Shown one piece after another: positions 1-7,685 of a stretch of 58,129 nt of DNA. Each line of letters begins with the position of its first letter. Positions within the stretch are counted from its first letter, which is position 1. The notes beneath the pieces are model-generated. The model saw nothing but the letters and a program-made list of their open reading frames with translations. It did no database searches and was not told where the DNA came from. Location of the stretch: assembly GCA_030430205.1 (NCBI GenBank), contig JAUIGE010000039.1:1-58129 (forward strand), written 5' to 3'. Both the position numbers and the translations under genes were made by a program. Source of the stretch: Bacteroidia bacterium. Lineage in GTDB: Bacteria; Bacteroidota; Bacteroidia; J057.

Positions 1-170
1 GCCAGCTCTTTCGAAACTCAGAGCTGTCATCCTACCTGCTTTCCCTTCCTCACTCCTCATAGCACCTCCCAGCCCTGTTCACTCCGCGGACTCCGTTCCA
101 GTGCTTTCGGTGCATCTGTTAGGCTCAGCTGCGGGTCGGTGCGGGCTTCGAGCTGTCACCTTTTTTGCTG

Positions 171-214
171 CCATCGTCAGTCTTCAACTTCTTTCAGGAT
201 GAGCAAATGGCTTC
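171..214 (+). repeat. Direct repeat, copy 1
   Basis: About 44 bases here recur almost exactly at 1393-1437 in the same orientation, with one inserted base near the left end. The two copies flank the AT-rich lipoprotein gene at 738-1355. Confidence 0.75.
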
Positions 215-279
215 TTTGCCGGGAGTTGGAGAGCCGTTTTTCATTTGTAATCGGGTGTGGCTTATTTGGGGGATTGCAC

Positions 280-354
280 ACCATATAAGGCCATAAAAGT
301 TCATATAAGCCTTTTCACGGCCTGCCTTATATGCCCTTATATTCCTTTTATGGT
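280..354. repeat. Dispersed long-hairpin element, copy 1
   Basis: The left arm (280-309, starting accatataagg) and right arm (326-354, ending cttttatggt) are near-complementary, giving an imperfect stem of about 29 bases around a loop of about 16. A second element with the same arm motifs (catataag, cttatatgccctta) and the same preceding bases (tgcaca) lies at 27568-27642 inside a broken restriction endonuclease gene. This resembles a small non-autonomous element or REP-like sequence. Confidence 0.65.
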
Positions 355-737
355 TTTATGGGAAAACCCCGGCGGGGGATAGTAATCTAAAGTGTCCACC
401 CTGATCAGGATTTCCCATCCTGCCCTTGCCCTGAATCGCTTTGCGATTCATAAGATTCCATCTCTTTTGGTTGGATAAACAGGAAGAGTTATCTTCATGT
501 TAGGAGCGAGCTGAGTGGCAGCGGTGGCTTGCTTGGGACTGGGGAAATTTGGGCTGGCGGGGGATTACTTTTTTTGTACCTGGGGACGCGGGGCCCATGG
601 CTGTAGGTTCGGGACTGGGGAAGTCCCGAACAGCTTTGGGGAGAAGTTAGCGCATCAACACCTAAAATTATGGGCAATACATTTTCTGCGGGTATGAAAC
701 ATTATATTAAATTGAATCCAAACTAAAGATTGTGATT

Positions 738-1355
738 ATGAAAATAAGTTACTTAATGGCTTTAATCCTTCTTCTTAGCTGTCAAGAAATAAAAGTGAAG
801 AGGGGAACCTTAAATAACGAAAAGCATAATGGATTAAGATTAACCATCTATAATGATGTCCTAAAATCTGTTCAAACAAAATATCCAAATAATTGGAAAA
901 TTATAGATGACAAGGAAAGTTTATTTGCTGCACAATCGCAAATCAACCGTAACAATCATATTGGAATAGTTGCAGTTGAAAAACAAGAATTTAATATTAA
1001 TCTTAGCGATTATGTCCTTGAAATGTATAATGGTATAAAGGAACTAGGAGAAATAAATAAGTCAATATCTTTGATTAATTACATAGGAACAGAATTGAAT
1101 TTTAACAAAAATGCAGCATATTATTCAGTTGTAAACTCAATACAATCCGACAAACAAATTATTGTGATGGCTTTTTATGTAGATGCTGTGGGTAAAATTT
1201 TTGATTTTAAGTATAGGTTTGAGTTTAATGATAACATGGAAGAAACAGAGAAAATTTTTTGGGAAATAATTTACAGTTTTAAATATAATGCCAAACCATT
1301 GGTATTACAGGATGACTTCGAAATAGTCCGCCCTTCTCCCTTGGCTTTTCCTTAA
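738..1355 (+). CDS. Predicted lipoprotein of unknown function
   Basis: This encodes a 205-residue protein with a lipoprotein signal: a short charged N-terminus, a hydrophobic run and a lipobox ending at Cys15 (LLLSC). It is therefore probably anchored in a membrane facing the periplasm or cell surface. The rest looks like a compact alpha/beta domain without a motif I recognise. A GTG two codons upstream is possible, but ATG 738 gives the better signal peptide. The gene is clearly more AT-rich than its neighbours and is flanked by copies of a 44-base direct repeat, which suggests it was acquired. Gene reality is likely from the signal peptide and sustained frame; function is unknown. Confidence 0.7.
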   Translation: MKISYLMALILLLSCQEIKVKRGTLNNEKHNGLRLTIYNDVLKSVQTKYPNNWKIIDDKESLFAAQSQINRNNHIGIVAVEKQEFNINLSDYVLEMYNGIKELGEINKSISLINYIGTELNFNKNAAYYSVVNSIQSDKQIIVMAFYVDAVGKIFDFKYRFEFNDNMEETEKIFWEIIYSFKYNAKPLVLQDDFEIVRPSPLAFP

Positions 1356-1392
1356 TTTATCATCATTTAATAAACTTCATCAGGCCCAAAGG

Positions 1393-1437
1393 CCATCGTC
1401 AAGTCTTCAACTTCTTTCAGGATGAGCAAATGGCTTC
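1393..1437 (+). repeat. Direct repeat, copy 2
   Basis: This is the second copy of the repeat at 171-214, in the same orientation, downstream of the lipoprotein gene. Confidence 0.75.
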
Positions 1438-1661
1438 ATTAAAATCGTCAGCCATTTTCCCAACCAGATGCTTTCCCACTCCAAATTGGCGCTTTCCTCT
1501 CGCAGTTTTGTGCTTTTTAAAGGATTGAATGGCCTGAATCACACCTGCCCTGCTTGCCGGGATTTTCAATAAAACAACCCGCTCAGTGCACCACAGATCA
1601 TAAAGATTCCCATCCTACTAGACATTTTGCCTGCTTAGCCAAGCTGAAGAGAAGATTTAGC

Positions 1662-1738
1662 CAGGATAAACATGATTTTCAGGATTTACAAGAAAAACAA
1701 ATGGCATCCTGTTAATCCTGAAAATCCTGTATTCCTGT
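1662..1738. repeat. Self-complementary caggat-type element
   Basis: The left arm (1662-1695, with caggataaac and ttcaggattt) is nearly complementary to the right arm (1706-1738, with atcctgttaa and aaaatcctg). It forms a long imperfect hairpin built of short aggat/atcct modules. From memory, repeats of this style are scattered between genes in many Bacteroidota genomes. Confidence 0.6.
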
Positions 1739-1959
1739 CAAAAAAGGGGGTATGACAATTTTGTCTGGTAGTATGAAAGATTCCCACAAATTTAGTTCAT
1801 CCCAAAATTCCATTTATTTGCCAAAATCAGCGCCATCTGCGGCGCAAATTATCATGCTCCCCTTCGGGCTTTTGTGCATGTTGATGAATTATCATGCCAG
1901 GATGACCGATCACTTGAAATCAGCTCATTTCCGAATCCTCTAATCTTCACATCCTCTAA

Positions 1960-2769
1960 TTATTCAATCCTCTCCAACCTCTTCCCTTTCTCCAGATCAA
2001 AAATCCTGGATTTCGTCAATCCCCATTTGTTGAAGCGGAAGAGCAGGGAGGTGCCGAGCACGCCCATGCCGTACTTCGCCGAGCGGCGAAAGTTGATGGA
2101 GGAGGCGTCGTCGAAGTATTTGGTGGGGCAGGTGACTTCCCCTATGGTGAAACCGCCATAGGCGATTTGGGCGAGCATTTGGTTGTCGAAGACGAAGTCG
2201 TCGCTGTTTTCTTCCAGCGGAAGGCTGGTGAGGATCTCGCGCGAGAATGCGCGGTAGCCGGTGTGGTACTCGGCCAGTTTCTGGCCCATCCAGATATTCT
2301 GAAACCAGGTGAGGAAGCGGTTGGCGATGTATTTGTACATGGGCATGCCGCCTTTGAGGGCGCCTTTTCCCAAAATCCGCGACCCCAACATTACCGGAAA
2401 GAGACCATTGGCGATGGGATAAACCATGGCTTCCAGCAGCTTGGGCGTGTACTGATAATCGGGATGCAGCATCACGACGATATCCGCGCCGATCTTGATG
2501 GCTTCTGTATAACAGGTTTTCTGGTTGCCACCGTATCCGCGGTTTTGCGGATGCACGATCACATGATTGATGCCTAGCTCTCTTGCCTTCTCCGCGGTAT
2601 TATCCCTGCTTTTGTCATCTACCAAAATCACCTCATCGACTATGTCCAGGGGGATTTCCTTGTATGTTATCTCGAGGGTTTTCTCTGCATTGTATGCAGG
2701 CATAACCACTACGATCTTCTTGCCATGTATCAAAATCTTCGCTTTTTTTTGAGGGGCAAAACTAAACAT
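1960..2769 (-). CDS. Family 2 glycosyltransferase (DPM1/polyprenyl-phosphate type)
   Basis: The product is about 269 residues and probably transfers a sugar from a nucleotide sugar to a lipid-phosphate or glycan acceptor at the cytoplasmic membrane face. The GT-A fold is visible: a VVMPAYNAEKTL start strand, then ILVDDKSRDNT (nucleotide-binding DD) and the HPDYQY segment where the metal-binding DxD-like site is expected. No long hydrophobic C-terminal segments are present, so it resembles the soluble dolichol-phosphate-mannose-synthase type. ATG 2769 was chosen because the family usually begins shortly before the first strand; an upstream ATG at 2802 would add 11 residues. The gene is divergent from the FadL-like gene across a heptamer-repeat region. 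The acceptor is not identifiable. Confidence 0.82.
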   Translation of the reverse strand: MFSFAPQKKAKILIHGKKIVVVMPAYNAEKTLEITYKEIPLDIVDEVILVDDKSRDNTAEKARELGINHVIVHPQNRGYGGNQKTCYTEAIKIGADIVVMLHPDYQYTPKLLEAMVYPIANGLFPVMLGSRILGKGALKGGMPMYKYIANRFLTWFQNIWMGQKLAEYHTGYRAFSREILTSLPLEENSDDFVFDNQMLAQIAYGGFTIGEVTCPTKYFDDASSINFRRSAKYGMGVLGTSLLFRFNKWGLTKSRIFDLEKGKRLERIE

Positions 2770-2895
2770 ATTCACCACAACCGACAAACCCGGCTTGGTC
2801 AAATACCAAAGGCTTTGTATCTTTTGCCCCGATGAACTAATTTTGCACTACACTTATCTAACAGGAGACAGTATCGGAAAAGCTTTACCTTTTTA

Positions 2896-2940
2896 GTTGG
2901 CAGTGGGCAGTTGGCAGTTGGCAGTTGGCAGTGGGCAGTT
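2896..2940 (+). repeat. Heptanucleotide tandem array (GTTGGCA/GTGGGCA)
   Basis: Six consecutive 7-base units read GTTGGCA, GTGGGCA, GTTGGCA (three times), GTGGGCA and then a partial unit. The array lies between the divergent glycosyltransferase and FadL genes. Confidence 0.9.
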
Positions 2941-2970
2941 TTCATTTGAATGAAAGCAAACTTACATTCC

Positions 2971-3019
2971 TGCATACTGCATACTGCATACTGCATACTA
3001 AATACTGCAAACTAAATAA
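2971..3019 (-). repeat. Heptanucleotide tandem array (TGCATAC)
   Basis: Four perfect TGCATAC units are followed by TAAATAC, TGCAAAC and TAAATAA, all in 7-base register. Read on the minus strand the unit is GTATGCA, which fits the same GTnnGCA pattern as the nearby plus-strand array, so the two arrays are inverted relative to each other. Confidence 0.88.
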
Positions 3020-3047
3020 CCGACTTTCACGCACAACACGGTACTAG

Positions 3048-4292
3048 ATGAGAGCATTCTCCTTCCTGATTTCTTTATTTTTTATTTTTCAGATAACTGT
3101 ATCTGGCAGTGGTTTTCAGCTTTACCTGCTGGGAAGCAGGTCTCTTGCTATGGGACAGGTAGGCACAGCCATCCCGTTGGATGCAAGCAGCCTTTTTTTC
3201 AATCCGGGAGCCGCAGCTTTTGAGGCTCCCCAACTGCTGATAGGAGGCACTTTTTCTGTCTCCAATACGGCTTATTTGCAAGCCAATCCTGGTATAGGAC
3301 TTAGTTTTTCTGAGCCGAGCTACCTCAGTCCCTTTTATTTTTATGGCATATTGCGTCTGGGAGAAAACAGCCCCTTACGGCTGGGATTGAGCATCAATAG
3401 CCCTTTTGGCAATGGCATCCGATGGCCCCGTGATTGGGATGGGAGGTTTATTTCCCTGGAAAACAGACGCAACAGCCTTTTTATCCAACCCACCCTGAGC
3501 TATCGCATCGGAACCCAATTTGGGATCGGTGCCGGCCTGGTGATCGCGCGCAGCAGTTTGTTTTTTAAAAAGACAATCCTGGCCAACCGCATACCTCCTA
3601 CGGGTGTCAACCCCACGGCCAGCCTATCCAGTGAAGGCACTGCCCTCGGGGTGAATGTAGGCCTCTTCTATAATCCACATAGCGAATGGAGCTTTGGACT
3701 CAACTACCGCTCAGCGGTCAATTATAAAGAATTGCAGGGACTCGCCTCCTATGATGTCCCCGTCTCTGTCTCGTCTGAATTTCCAGACGAAGCTTTCACG
3801 ACCTCCCTGCCCTTACCGGCAGTATTGACCCTGGGAACAGCTTTTCGGCCACAGCAAGGCGTACTGATTTGTTTTGAAATAAATTATACCGCCTGGCATA
3901 CCTTTGATACACTGGCTTTTATCTTTGAGCCGGGCGCAGTACAGGAAGAAGATTTTGGTTCTGTACCCAATTATAAAAATACTTTTACCTATAGATTGGG
4001 AGGGGAAATCCAATTGACTTCCAAAGCAAAACTGCTTTTGGGGACATATTATGACCTTTCTCCTGTTCAGGATGGTTTTATGTCTCCCGAAATGCCCGAT
4101 GCCAACAGACTGGGTGCGACAGGAGGCCTGTGCCTCGAATGGGGCAATCAACTGGAGGTGGATTTGGCGGTCATGTTTGAGACGACAGGAGAGCGGACGT
4201 CTACTTTTGAACAAAAGGGATTTGCCGGCACCTATCAAACCCAGACAACAGCTATAAGCCTTGGGATAAAATACGCTTTCTCAGCACGTTGA
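3048..4292 (+). CDS. FadL/OmpP1/TodX-family outer-membrane protein
   Basis: This is a 414-residue outer-membrane beta-barrel of the family that lets long-chain fatty acids or other hydrophobic compounds enter the cell. The N-terminus is a signal peptide, followed by GFQLYLLGSRSLAMGQVGTA and DASSLFFNPGAAAF, the typical FadL N-terminal plug region (GSRxxxMGxA and NPAAxA-type motifs). The remainder is alternating amphipathic strands ending in ISLGIKYAFSAR. The next gene on the same strand is an SGNH-type lipoprotein, a pairing seen in other Bacteroidota, so the two may act together in lipid handling. The substrate is not determined by the sequence. Confidence 0.88.
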   Translation: MRAFSFLISLFFIFQITVSGSGFQLYLLGSRSLAMGQVGTAIPLDASSLFFNPGAAAFEAPQLLIGGTFSVSNTAYLQANPGIGLSFSEPSYLSPFYFYGILRLGENSPLRLGLSINSPFGNGIRWPRDWDGRFISLENRRNSLFIQPTLSYRIGTQFGIGAGLVIARSSLFFKKTILANRIPPTGVNPTASLSSEGTALGVNVGLFYNPHSEWSFGLNYRSAVNYKELQGLASYDVPVSVSSEFPDEAFTTSLPLPAVLTLGTAFRPQQGVLICFEINYTAWHTFDTLAFIFEPGAVQEEDFGSVPNYKNTFTYRLGGEIQLTSKAKLLLGTYYDLSPVQDGFMSPEMPDANRLGATGGLCLEWGNQLEVDLAVMFETTGERTSTFEQKGFAGTYQTQTTAISLGIKYAFSAR

Positions 4293-4488
4293 GTCAACGC
4301 TTTAGGCCAAACCTTCGATATGATATATAGACACTTGCATACGAAAACTGAACTTTTTTTTGTTGATTCGTTTTGGGGAGTTTATTTGAGCATAAATTTT
4401 TATGGAAACAGGCAACGAGCGGCAACTGCCAAACGATAGCAAGAAGGTTTTCAGATTCACTTTCTTTTTCGGCAATTTATTACTCTGG

Positions 4489-5766
4489 ATGAAACAAAAG
4501 TACACAACTCACATTTTCGTTCTCATATTCATACTCTCCATCTTTGGTTGTACACCAACGATTGAGCCTCCTTTACCCACATCCGGCGAACTCGATTTTT
4601 CAAATTTTCTGGCAGTTGGGGGGTCTTTAACGGCGGGCCTGAGTAACAGAGAAGTGCTGGCAGGAGGAGAACTTCCTGAGGGTGGCCTGTATGCCGAAGG
4701 CCAGATGAATAGTTTTCCCGCTATTTTAGCCCGACAAATCAATCATGTAGAAGCGATCACTTTTTCTCAGCCCATGACTGAGGGCAATGGTTCCAGCTAT
4801 GTAAAGCTGGATGGTTTTCGCACTACCTGCACCAATTTTGACGCTACGCCCCGCGTATCCATGGCCCGCGCCAACAGCAGTTGGAGTACCCCTGTGGAGG
4901 AGCAGGGCCCCTATAACAATATGGGTATCCCCCAGCTCCGCATGGCGGATATACATAACCCATCAGAGCACAATCCTTACCTCAACCGGGTCGTGGGAGA
5001 CTCCACAAGCTATTTTGAGGCTATTCAGACGACAGCTCCATCCTTTTTCACTTTGTGGTTGGGCCTGGAAGACTTTTTCCAGTTTGCTTACCTGGGCGGA
5101 AAGGGAAGTCCCATTCCCGATGTCGAAAGCTACCAGAGTCATTTGAAAAATTTGCTCGAAGTATTGCTTGAAAAAAAGGAGTCACATGGGCTTGTAGCCA
5201 ACCTGCCTGATATCACTCAAATGCCTTTTTTTCACTGCATAAAGCCCCTTGCCCATGACCAGGACTGCATACCGCAGGAATTGTGGGTAGAGACCTGCTC
5301 CACCCAGATATTGTCTGCCCGCAAGACAGATTTGGTTCTGCTCACCTGTTTCAACCAGGTTTTGGGACAAATCGGTTCTGGCTGGGGAAGCAGCGAGAAC
5401 AACCCTATTCCCAACAAATACATTTTGGATGAGGATGAGGTATTGTATATCCAATACATGATCCGCGCCTATAATCAGGTAATCAAAGAGGTCGTAGACG
5501 AAGCAAATAAGGATGGCAAACGAGTTGCACTCGTGGATATGTACACTTTATTCAACCAGATTGACCAGGGCAAAGTAATCAATGGGGTTGAAGTAAATGG
5601 CCAATATATCCATGGAAGCTTCTATTCACTGGACGGTATATTCCCTACAGCGCGGGGCAATGCGCTGATCGCCAACCACTTCATCCGCACGCTCAACAGC
5701 GCCTTTGAAGGCAGCAGCGTCCCACCGGTTGAGGTTACCAACTATCCTGGTGTGGCTTTCCCGTAG
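4489..5766 (+). CDS. SGNH/GDSL-like lipoprotein with a substituted catalytic-His position
   Basis: The 425-residue product begins with a lipoprotein signal peptide (MKQKYTTHIF..., lipobox Cys21). Residues 41-52 (LAVGGSLTAGLS) match block I of SGNH hydrolases with the nucleophile Ser at about 46. The C-terminal block V reads SLDGIFPTARG (Asp at about 382), where the family normally has D-x-x-H; here Phe replaces His. Enzyme activity is therefore uncertain. A longer frame reaches back to 4402, but only the ATG at 4489 places a signal peptide at the N-terminus. It follows the FadL-like gene by about 200 bases. It could be a lipid-binding or altered-specificity relative of the esterases. Confidence 0.8.
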   Translation: MKQKYTTHIFVLIFILSIFGCTPTIEPPLPTSGELDFSNFLAVGGSLTAGLSNREVLAGGELPEGGLYAEGQMNSFPAILARQINHVEAITFSQPMTEGNGSSYVKLDGFRTTCTNFDATPRVSMARANSSWSTPVEEQGPYNNMGIPQLRMADIHNPSEHNPYLNRVVGDSTSYFEAIQTTAPSFFTLWLGLEDFFQFAYLGGKGSPIPDVESYQSHLKNLLEVLLEKKESHGLVANLPDITQMPFFHCIKPLAHDQDCIPQELWVETCSTQILSARKTDLVLLTCFNQVLGQIGSGWGSSENNPIPNKYILDEDEVLYIQYMIRAYNQVIKEVVDEANKDGKRVALVDMYTLFNQIDQGKVINGVEVNGQYIHGSFYSLDGIFPTARGNALIANHFIRTLNSAFEGSSVPPVEVTNYPGVAFP

Positions 5767-5779
5767 GGAGGGGAGAGAT

Positions 5780-5885
5780 GTTTCGGGTTTTGAGTTTCGG
5801 GTTTCGAGTAACGACTTGAAACCCGGAACCCGAAACCCGGAACCCGAAACCCGAAACCCGAAACCCGAAACCCGAAACCCAAAAC
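5780..5885. repeat. Heptanucleotide tandem array with inverted arms (GTTTCGG / AACCCGA)
   Basis: Five units in 7-base register (GTTTCGG, GTTTTGA, GTTTCGG, GTTTCGA, GTAACGA) are followed by about ten units of the complementary type AACCCGA/AACCCGG. The two halves can pair into a long hairpin. The array fills the gap between two convergent genes, so it may also stop transcription from both sides. Confidence 0.9.
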
Positions 5886-5891
5886 TTCCTC

Positions 5892-6677
5892 CTACTCTCC
5901 TTTCCAGTTTGGTTTTCGCTTTTGGATAAAAGCCATTACTCCTTCGATAAAATCTTTGGAAGTAAAATTGACGCTTTGGGTGCTGGCTTCCTGCTCCAGG
6001 GCTGCGGCCAGCCCGCTTTCCATAGCTGTGCGCAGGTTGGCTTTGTTGCCTTGTATGGCGAGGAAAGGGCCATTGGCAAGCTTTTGGGCGAGTTCATCGA
6101 CATAGCTGTCGAGTTCTTCGGAAGCGATCACGCGGTTGACAAGCCTCAGCTCGGTGGCTAATGGCGCATCCACTATATCGCCCTGGGCGATCAGTTCAAA
6201 TGCTTTGTGGTAGCCCAGACGCTCCAGCATAAAGAAAGCTCCTCCACCATCGGTAGAGAGGCCTATTTTGCTGAAAATCTGGCTAAAACGGACGGTCTCA
6301 TCCGCAAAGACCATGTCACATGCCAGCGCAAAATTGCAGCCTACGCCCACAGCATTGCCGCGCACTTTGGCGATGATGGGCTTGTTGCTCTGGCGCATCG
6401 CCAGTATCATGGGGTTGTAGTGCGTGCGCAAAAATTCGCCCACATCAAAACCGCCTGACACGGCCTGCAGATCCAAATCTGCACCCGCACAGAAGTCGCT
6501 TTCAGCGCCTTGAAGGACGATCACACGGCAGCTGGCATCTGCCAGGGCAGCATGCATCTCATCGCGCAATTGCGCGGACATCGCCACGCTGATGGCGTTT
6601 TTCTTCGCCGGTTGGTGGATGGTCAGGTAGCGAACGCTGCCTTCATCGGAAACAAGTATTTGAGCAGATATGGTCAT
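5892..6677 (-). CDS. Enoyl-CoA hydratase/isomerase (crotonase) family protein
   Basis: The 261-residue product is full length for the crotonase fold. The oxyanion-hole segments are visible: DFCAGADLDLQAV at about residues 61-73, and VRGNAVGVGCNFALACDMVF at about 105-124. The segment IGLSTDGGGAFFMLERLG places Asp where hydratases often have the second catalytic Glu, which resembles the PaaG-type isomerases more than classic hydratases. It probably acts on a CoA thioester in fatty-acid or aromatic-acid breakdown in the cytoplasm. It is convergent with the SGNH lipoprotein gene. The exact substrate cannot be read from the sequence. Confidence 0.87.
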   Translation of the reverse strand: MTISAQILVSDEGSVRYLTIHQPAKKNAISVAMSAQLRDEMHAALADASCRVIVLQGAESDFCAGADLDLQAVSGGFDVGEFLRTHYNPMILAMRQSNKPIIAKVRGNAVGVGCNFALACDMVFADETVRFSQIFSKIGLSTDGGGAFFMLERLGYHKAFELIAQGDIVDAPLATELRLVNRVIASEELDSYVDELAQKLANGPFLAIQGNKANLRTAMESGLAAALEQEASTQSVNFTSKDFIEGVMAFIQKRKPNWKGE

Positions 6678-6839
6678 GGAGATAAAAATAAAACTTCTCT
6701 GATCCCTTTTCTCTTTTCTTCTGCTTTTTTAAGCGAAAAAAGAGGACAATAAAAATATTTTGAAAGTAAATGCATGTTTTTCAAGAAGTGTGGAAAATTA
6801 AGCATACCTTCGCGGCTCATTTACAATAACATTTACATA

Positions 6840-7034
6840 ATGAATACCGGTACAGTAAAATTTTTCAATGAGTCTAAAGGATTTGGATTTATTACTCCAG
6901 AAGATGGAGGTAAAGATATTTTTGTCCATGCAAATGGATTGATCGACGACATCCGTGAAGGAGACAAAGTTAGCTACAAAACAGAAGAAGGTCGTAAAGG
7001 CCTGAACGCTGTTAGCGTTAAGATTGTAGACTAA
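6840..7034 (+). CDS. Cold shock domain protein (CspA family)
   Basis: The product is a 64-residue single cold-shock domain that binds single-stranded RNA or DNA and acts as an RNA chaperone. RNP1 is seen in SKGFGFIT and RNP2 in DIFVHANGL, the two signature motifs of the five-stranded barrel. The start MNTGTVKFF at 6840 fits the family length; an in-frame ATG at 6774 would add 22 residues that do not belong to the fold. A TACCTTCG box at 6807-6814 resembles the Bacteroidota -7 element and would leave a short leader. A strong hairpin terminator follows, so it is probably a single-gene transcript. Confidence 0.95.
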   Translation: MNTGTVKFFNESKGFGFITPEDGGKDIFVHANGLIDDIREGDKVSYKTEEGRKGLNAVSVKIVD

Positions 7035-7063
7035 TCTTTATCTCTTATTAAGAGATTTTGTGA

Positions 7064-7095
7064 AGCCTGTCATTTTATGACAGGCTATTTTTTTG
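7064..7095 (+). terminator. Rho-independent terminator of the cold shock gene
   Basis: A perfect 10-base-pair stem (AGCCTGTCAT / ATGACAGGCT, loop ttt) is followed by a run of T starting at 7088. Confidence 0.92.
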
Positions 7096-7133
7096 TTATT
7101 TGTTTCCCTTAGACCATTTAAAAAATTAACGCC

Positions 7134-7685
7134 ATGAAGCTCACCAAAAAGATAGCAGCCTTTCAGACAGAACAAAAACTTGCTCATATCGTCAGCGAGC
7201 TAAAAGGAAAATTTTCCGAAACCAATAGCGGGTATATCGTCGAGCATTCGAAGGATTTCCTGATCCTGCAACAGACAGATGATTTTCAGTTGGAAGGTTT
7301 TAAAATCCTGCCCATCGACCAGATCAAAAAGATCCGGTATAACAAGTTTGATAAATATGTTGACCAAATCATGGATTGGGAAAAAATGAAGGAAGGCATC
7401 AAGTCTCCCGGGACCATTGACCTGACAAGCTGGAGCTCGATCTTCAAAACTTTTATGGAAAGCGGTGAGAATATCATCATCGAATGCGAAGGGGATAAGC
7501 TGTTTGCGTTCAATATTGGCCCGGTTGTTCAGGTCAAAAAGAACAGTGTTTCCATCCAGCATTTTGGCGCCACCGGCCTCTTTGATGAACTTCCCACCAA
7601 AATCAAATTTGGCAAAATCACCAGTGTGATTTTTGCAGATCGCTACATTGATGTTTTTTCTAAGTATACCCGAAAGAGGGCATGA
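7134..7685 (+). CDS. Conserved-looking hypothetical cytoplasmic protein
   Basis: This is a 183-residue protein without signal peptide or membrane segment. It begins with a charged helix and continues as mostly beta strands (for example DFLILQQTDDFQLEGFKILP and ENIIIECEGDKLFAFNIGPV), suggesting a small beta-rich fold. I recognise no catalytic motif. The stop codon overlaps the start of the secreted esterase gene (ATGA at 7682-7685), so the two are probably translationally coupled, although one product is cytoplasmic and the other secreted. No function is assigned. Confidence 0.75.
   Translation: MKLTKKIAAFQTEQKLAHIVSELKGKFSETNSGYIVEHSKDFLILQQTDDFQLEGFKILPIDQIKKIRYNKFDKYVDQIMDWEKMKEGIKSPGTIDLTSWSSIFKTFMESGENIIIECEGDKLFAFNIGPVVQVKKNSVSIQHFGATGLFDELPTKIKFGKITSVIFADRYIDVFSKYTRKRA

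Larger units (their letters stand above)
1..737. other. Non-coding, repeat-containing stretch
   Basis: I see no convincing gene here. The stretch holds one copy of a 44-base direct repeat (171-214), a long imperfect hairpin (280-354), a perfect 7-base palindrome around 432-448 and a GC-rich hairpin at 608-630 with arms TTCGGGACT and AGTCCCGAA. Open frames such as the one at 515-697 have composition unlike a protein and no recognisable motif. It looks like decayed or mobile-element-derived intergenic DNA. Confidence 0.6.
1356..1959. other. Non-coding stretch with repeats
   Basis: No gene is supported. It contains copy 2 of the direct repeat (1393-1437) and a self-complementary caggat-type element (1662-1738). 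The rest is low-information sequence up to the end of the glycosyltransferase gene on the other strand. Confidence 0.6.

Noticed and set aside
515-697. 60-codon plus-strand frame near the window start
   Set aside because: Gly/Phe/Trp-rich composition, no start context or motif, and it overlaps palindromic DNA.
3075-3281. Minus-strand frame inside the FadL-like gene
   Set aside because: It lacks motifs and lies wholly within a well-supported outer-membrane protein gene.
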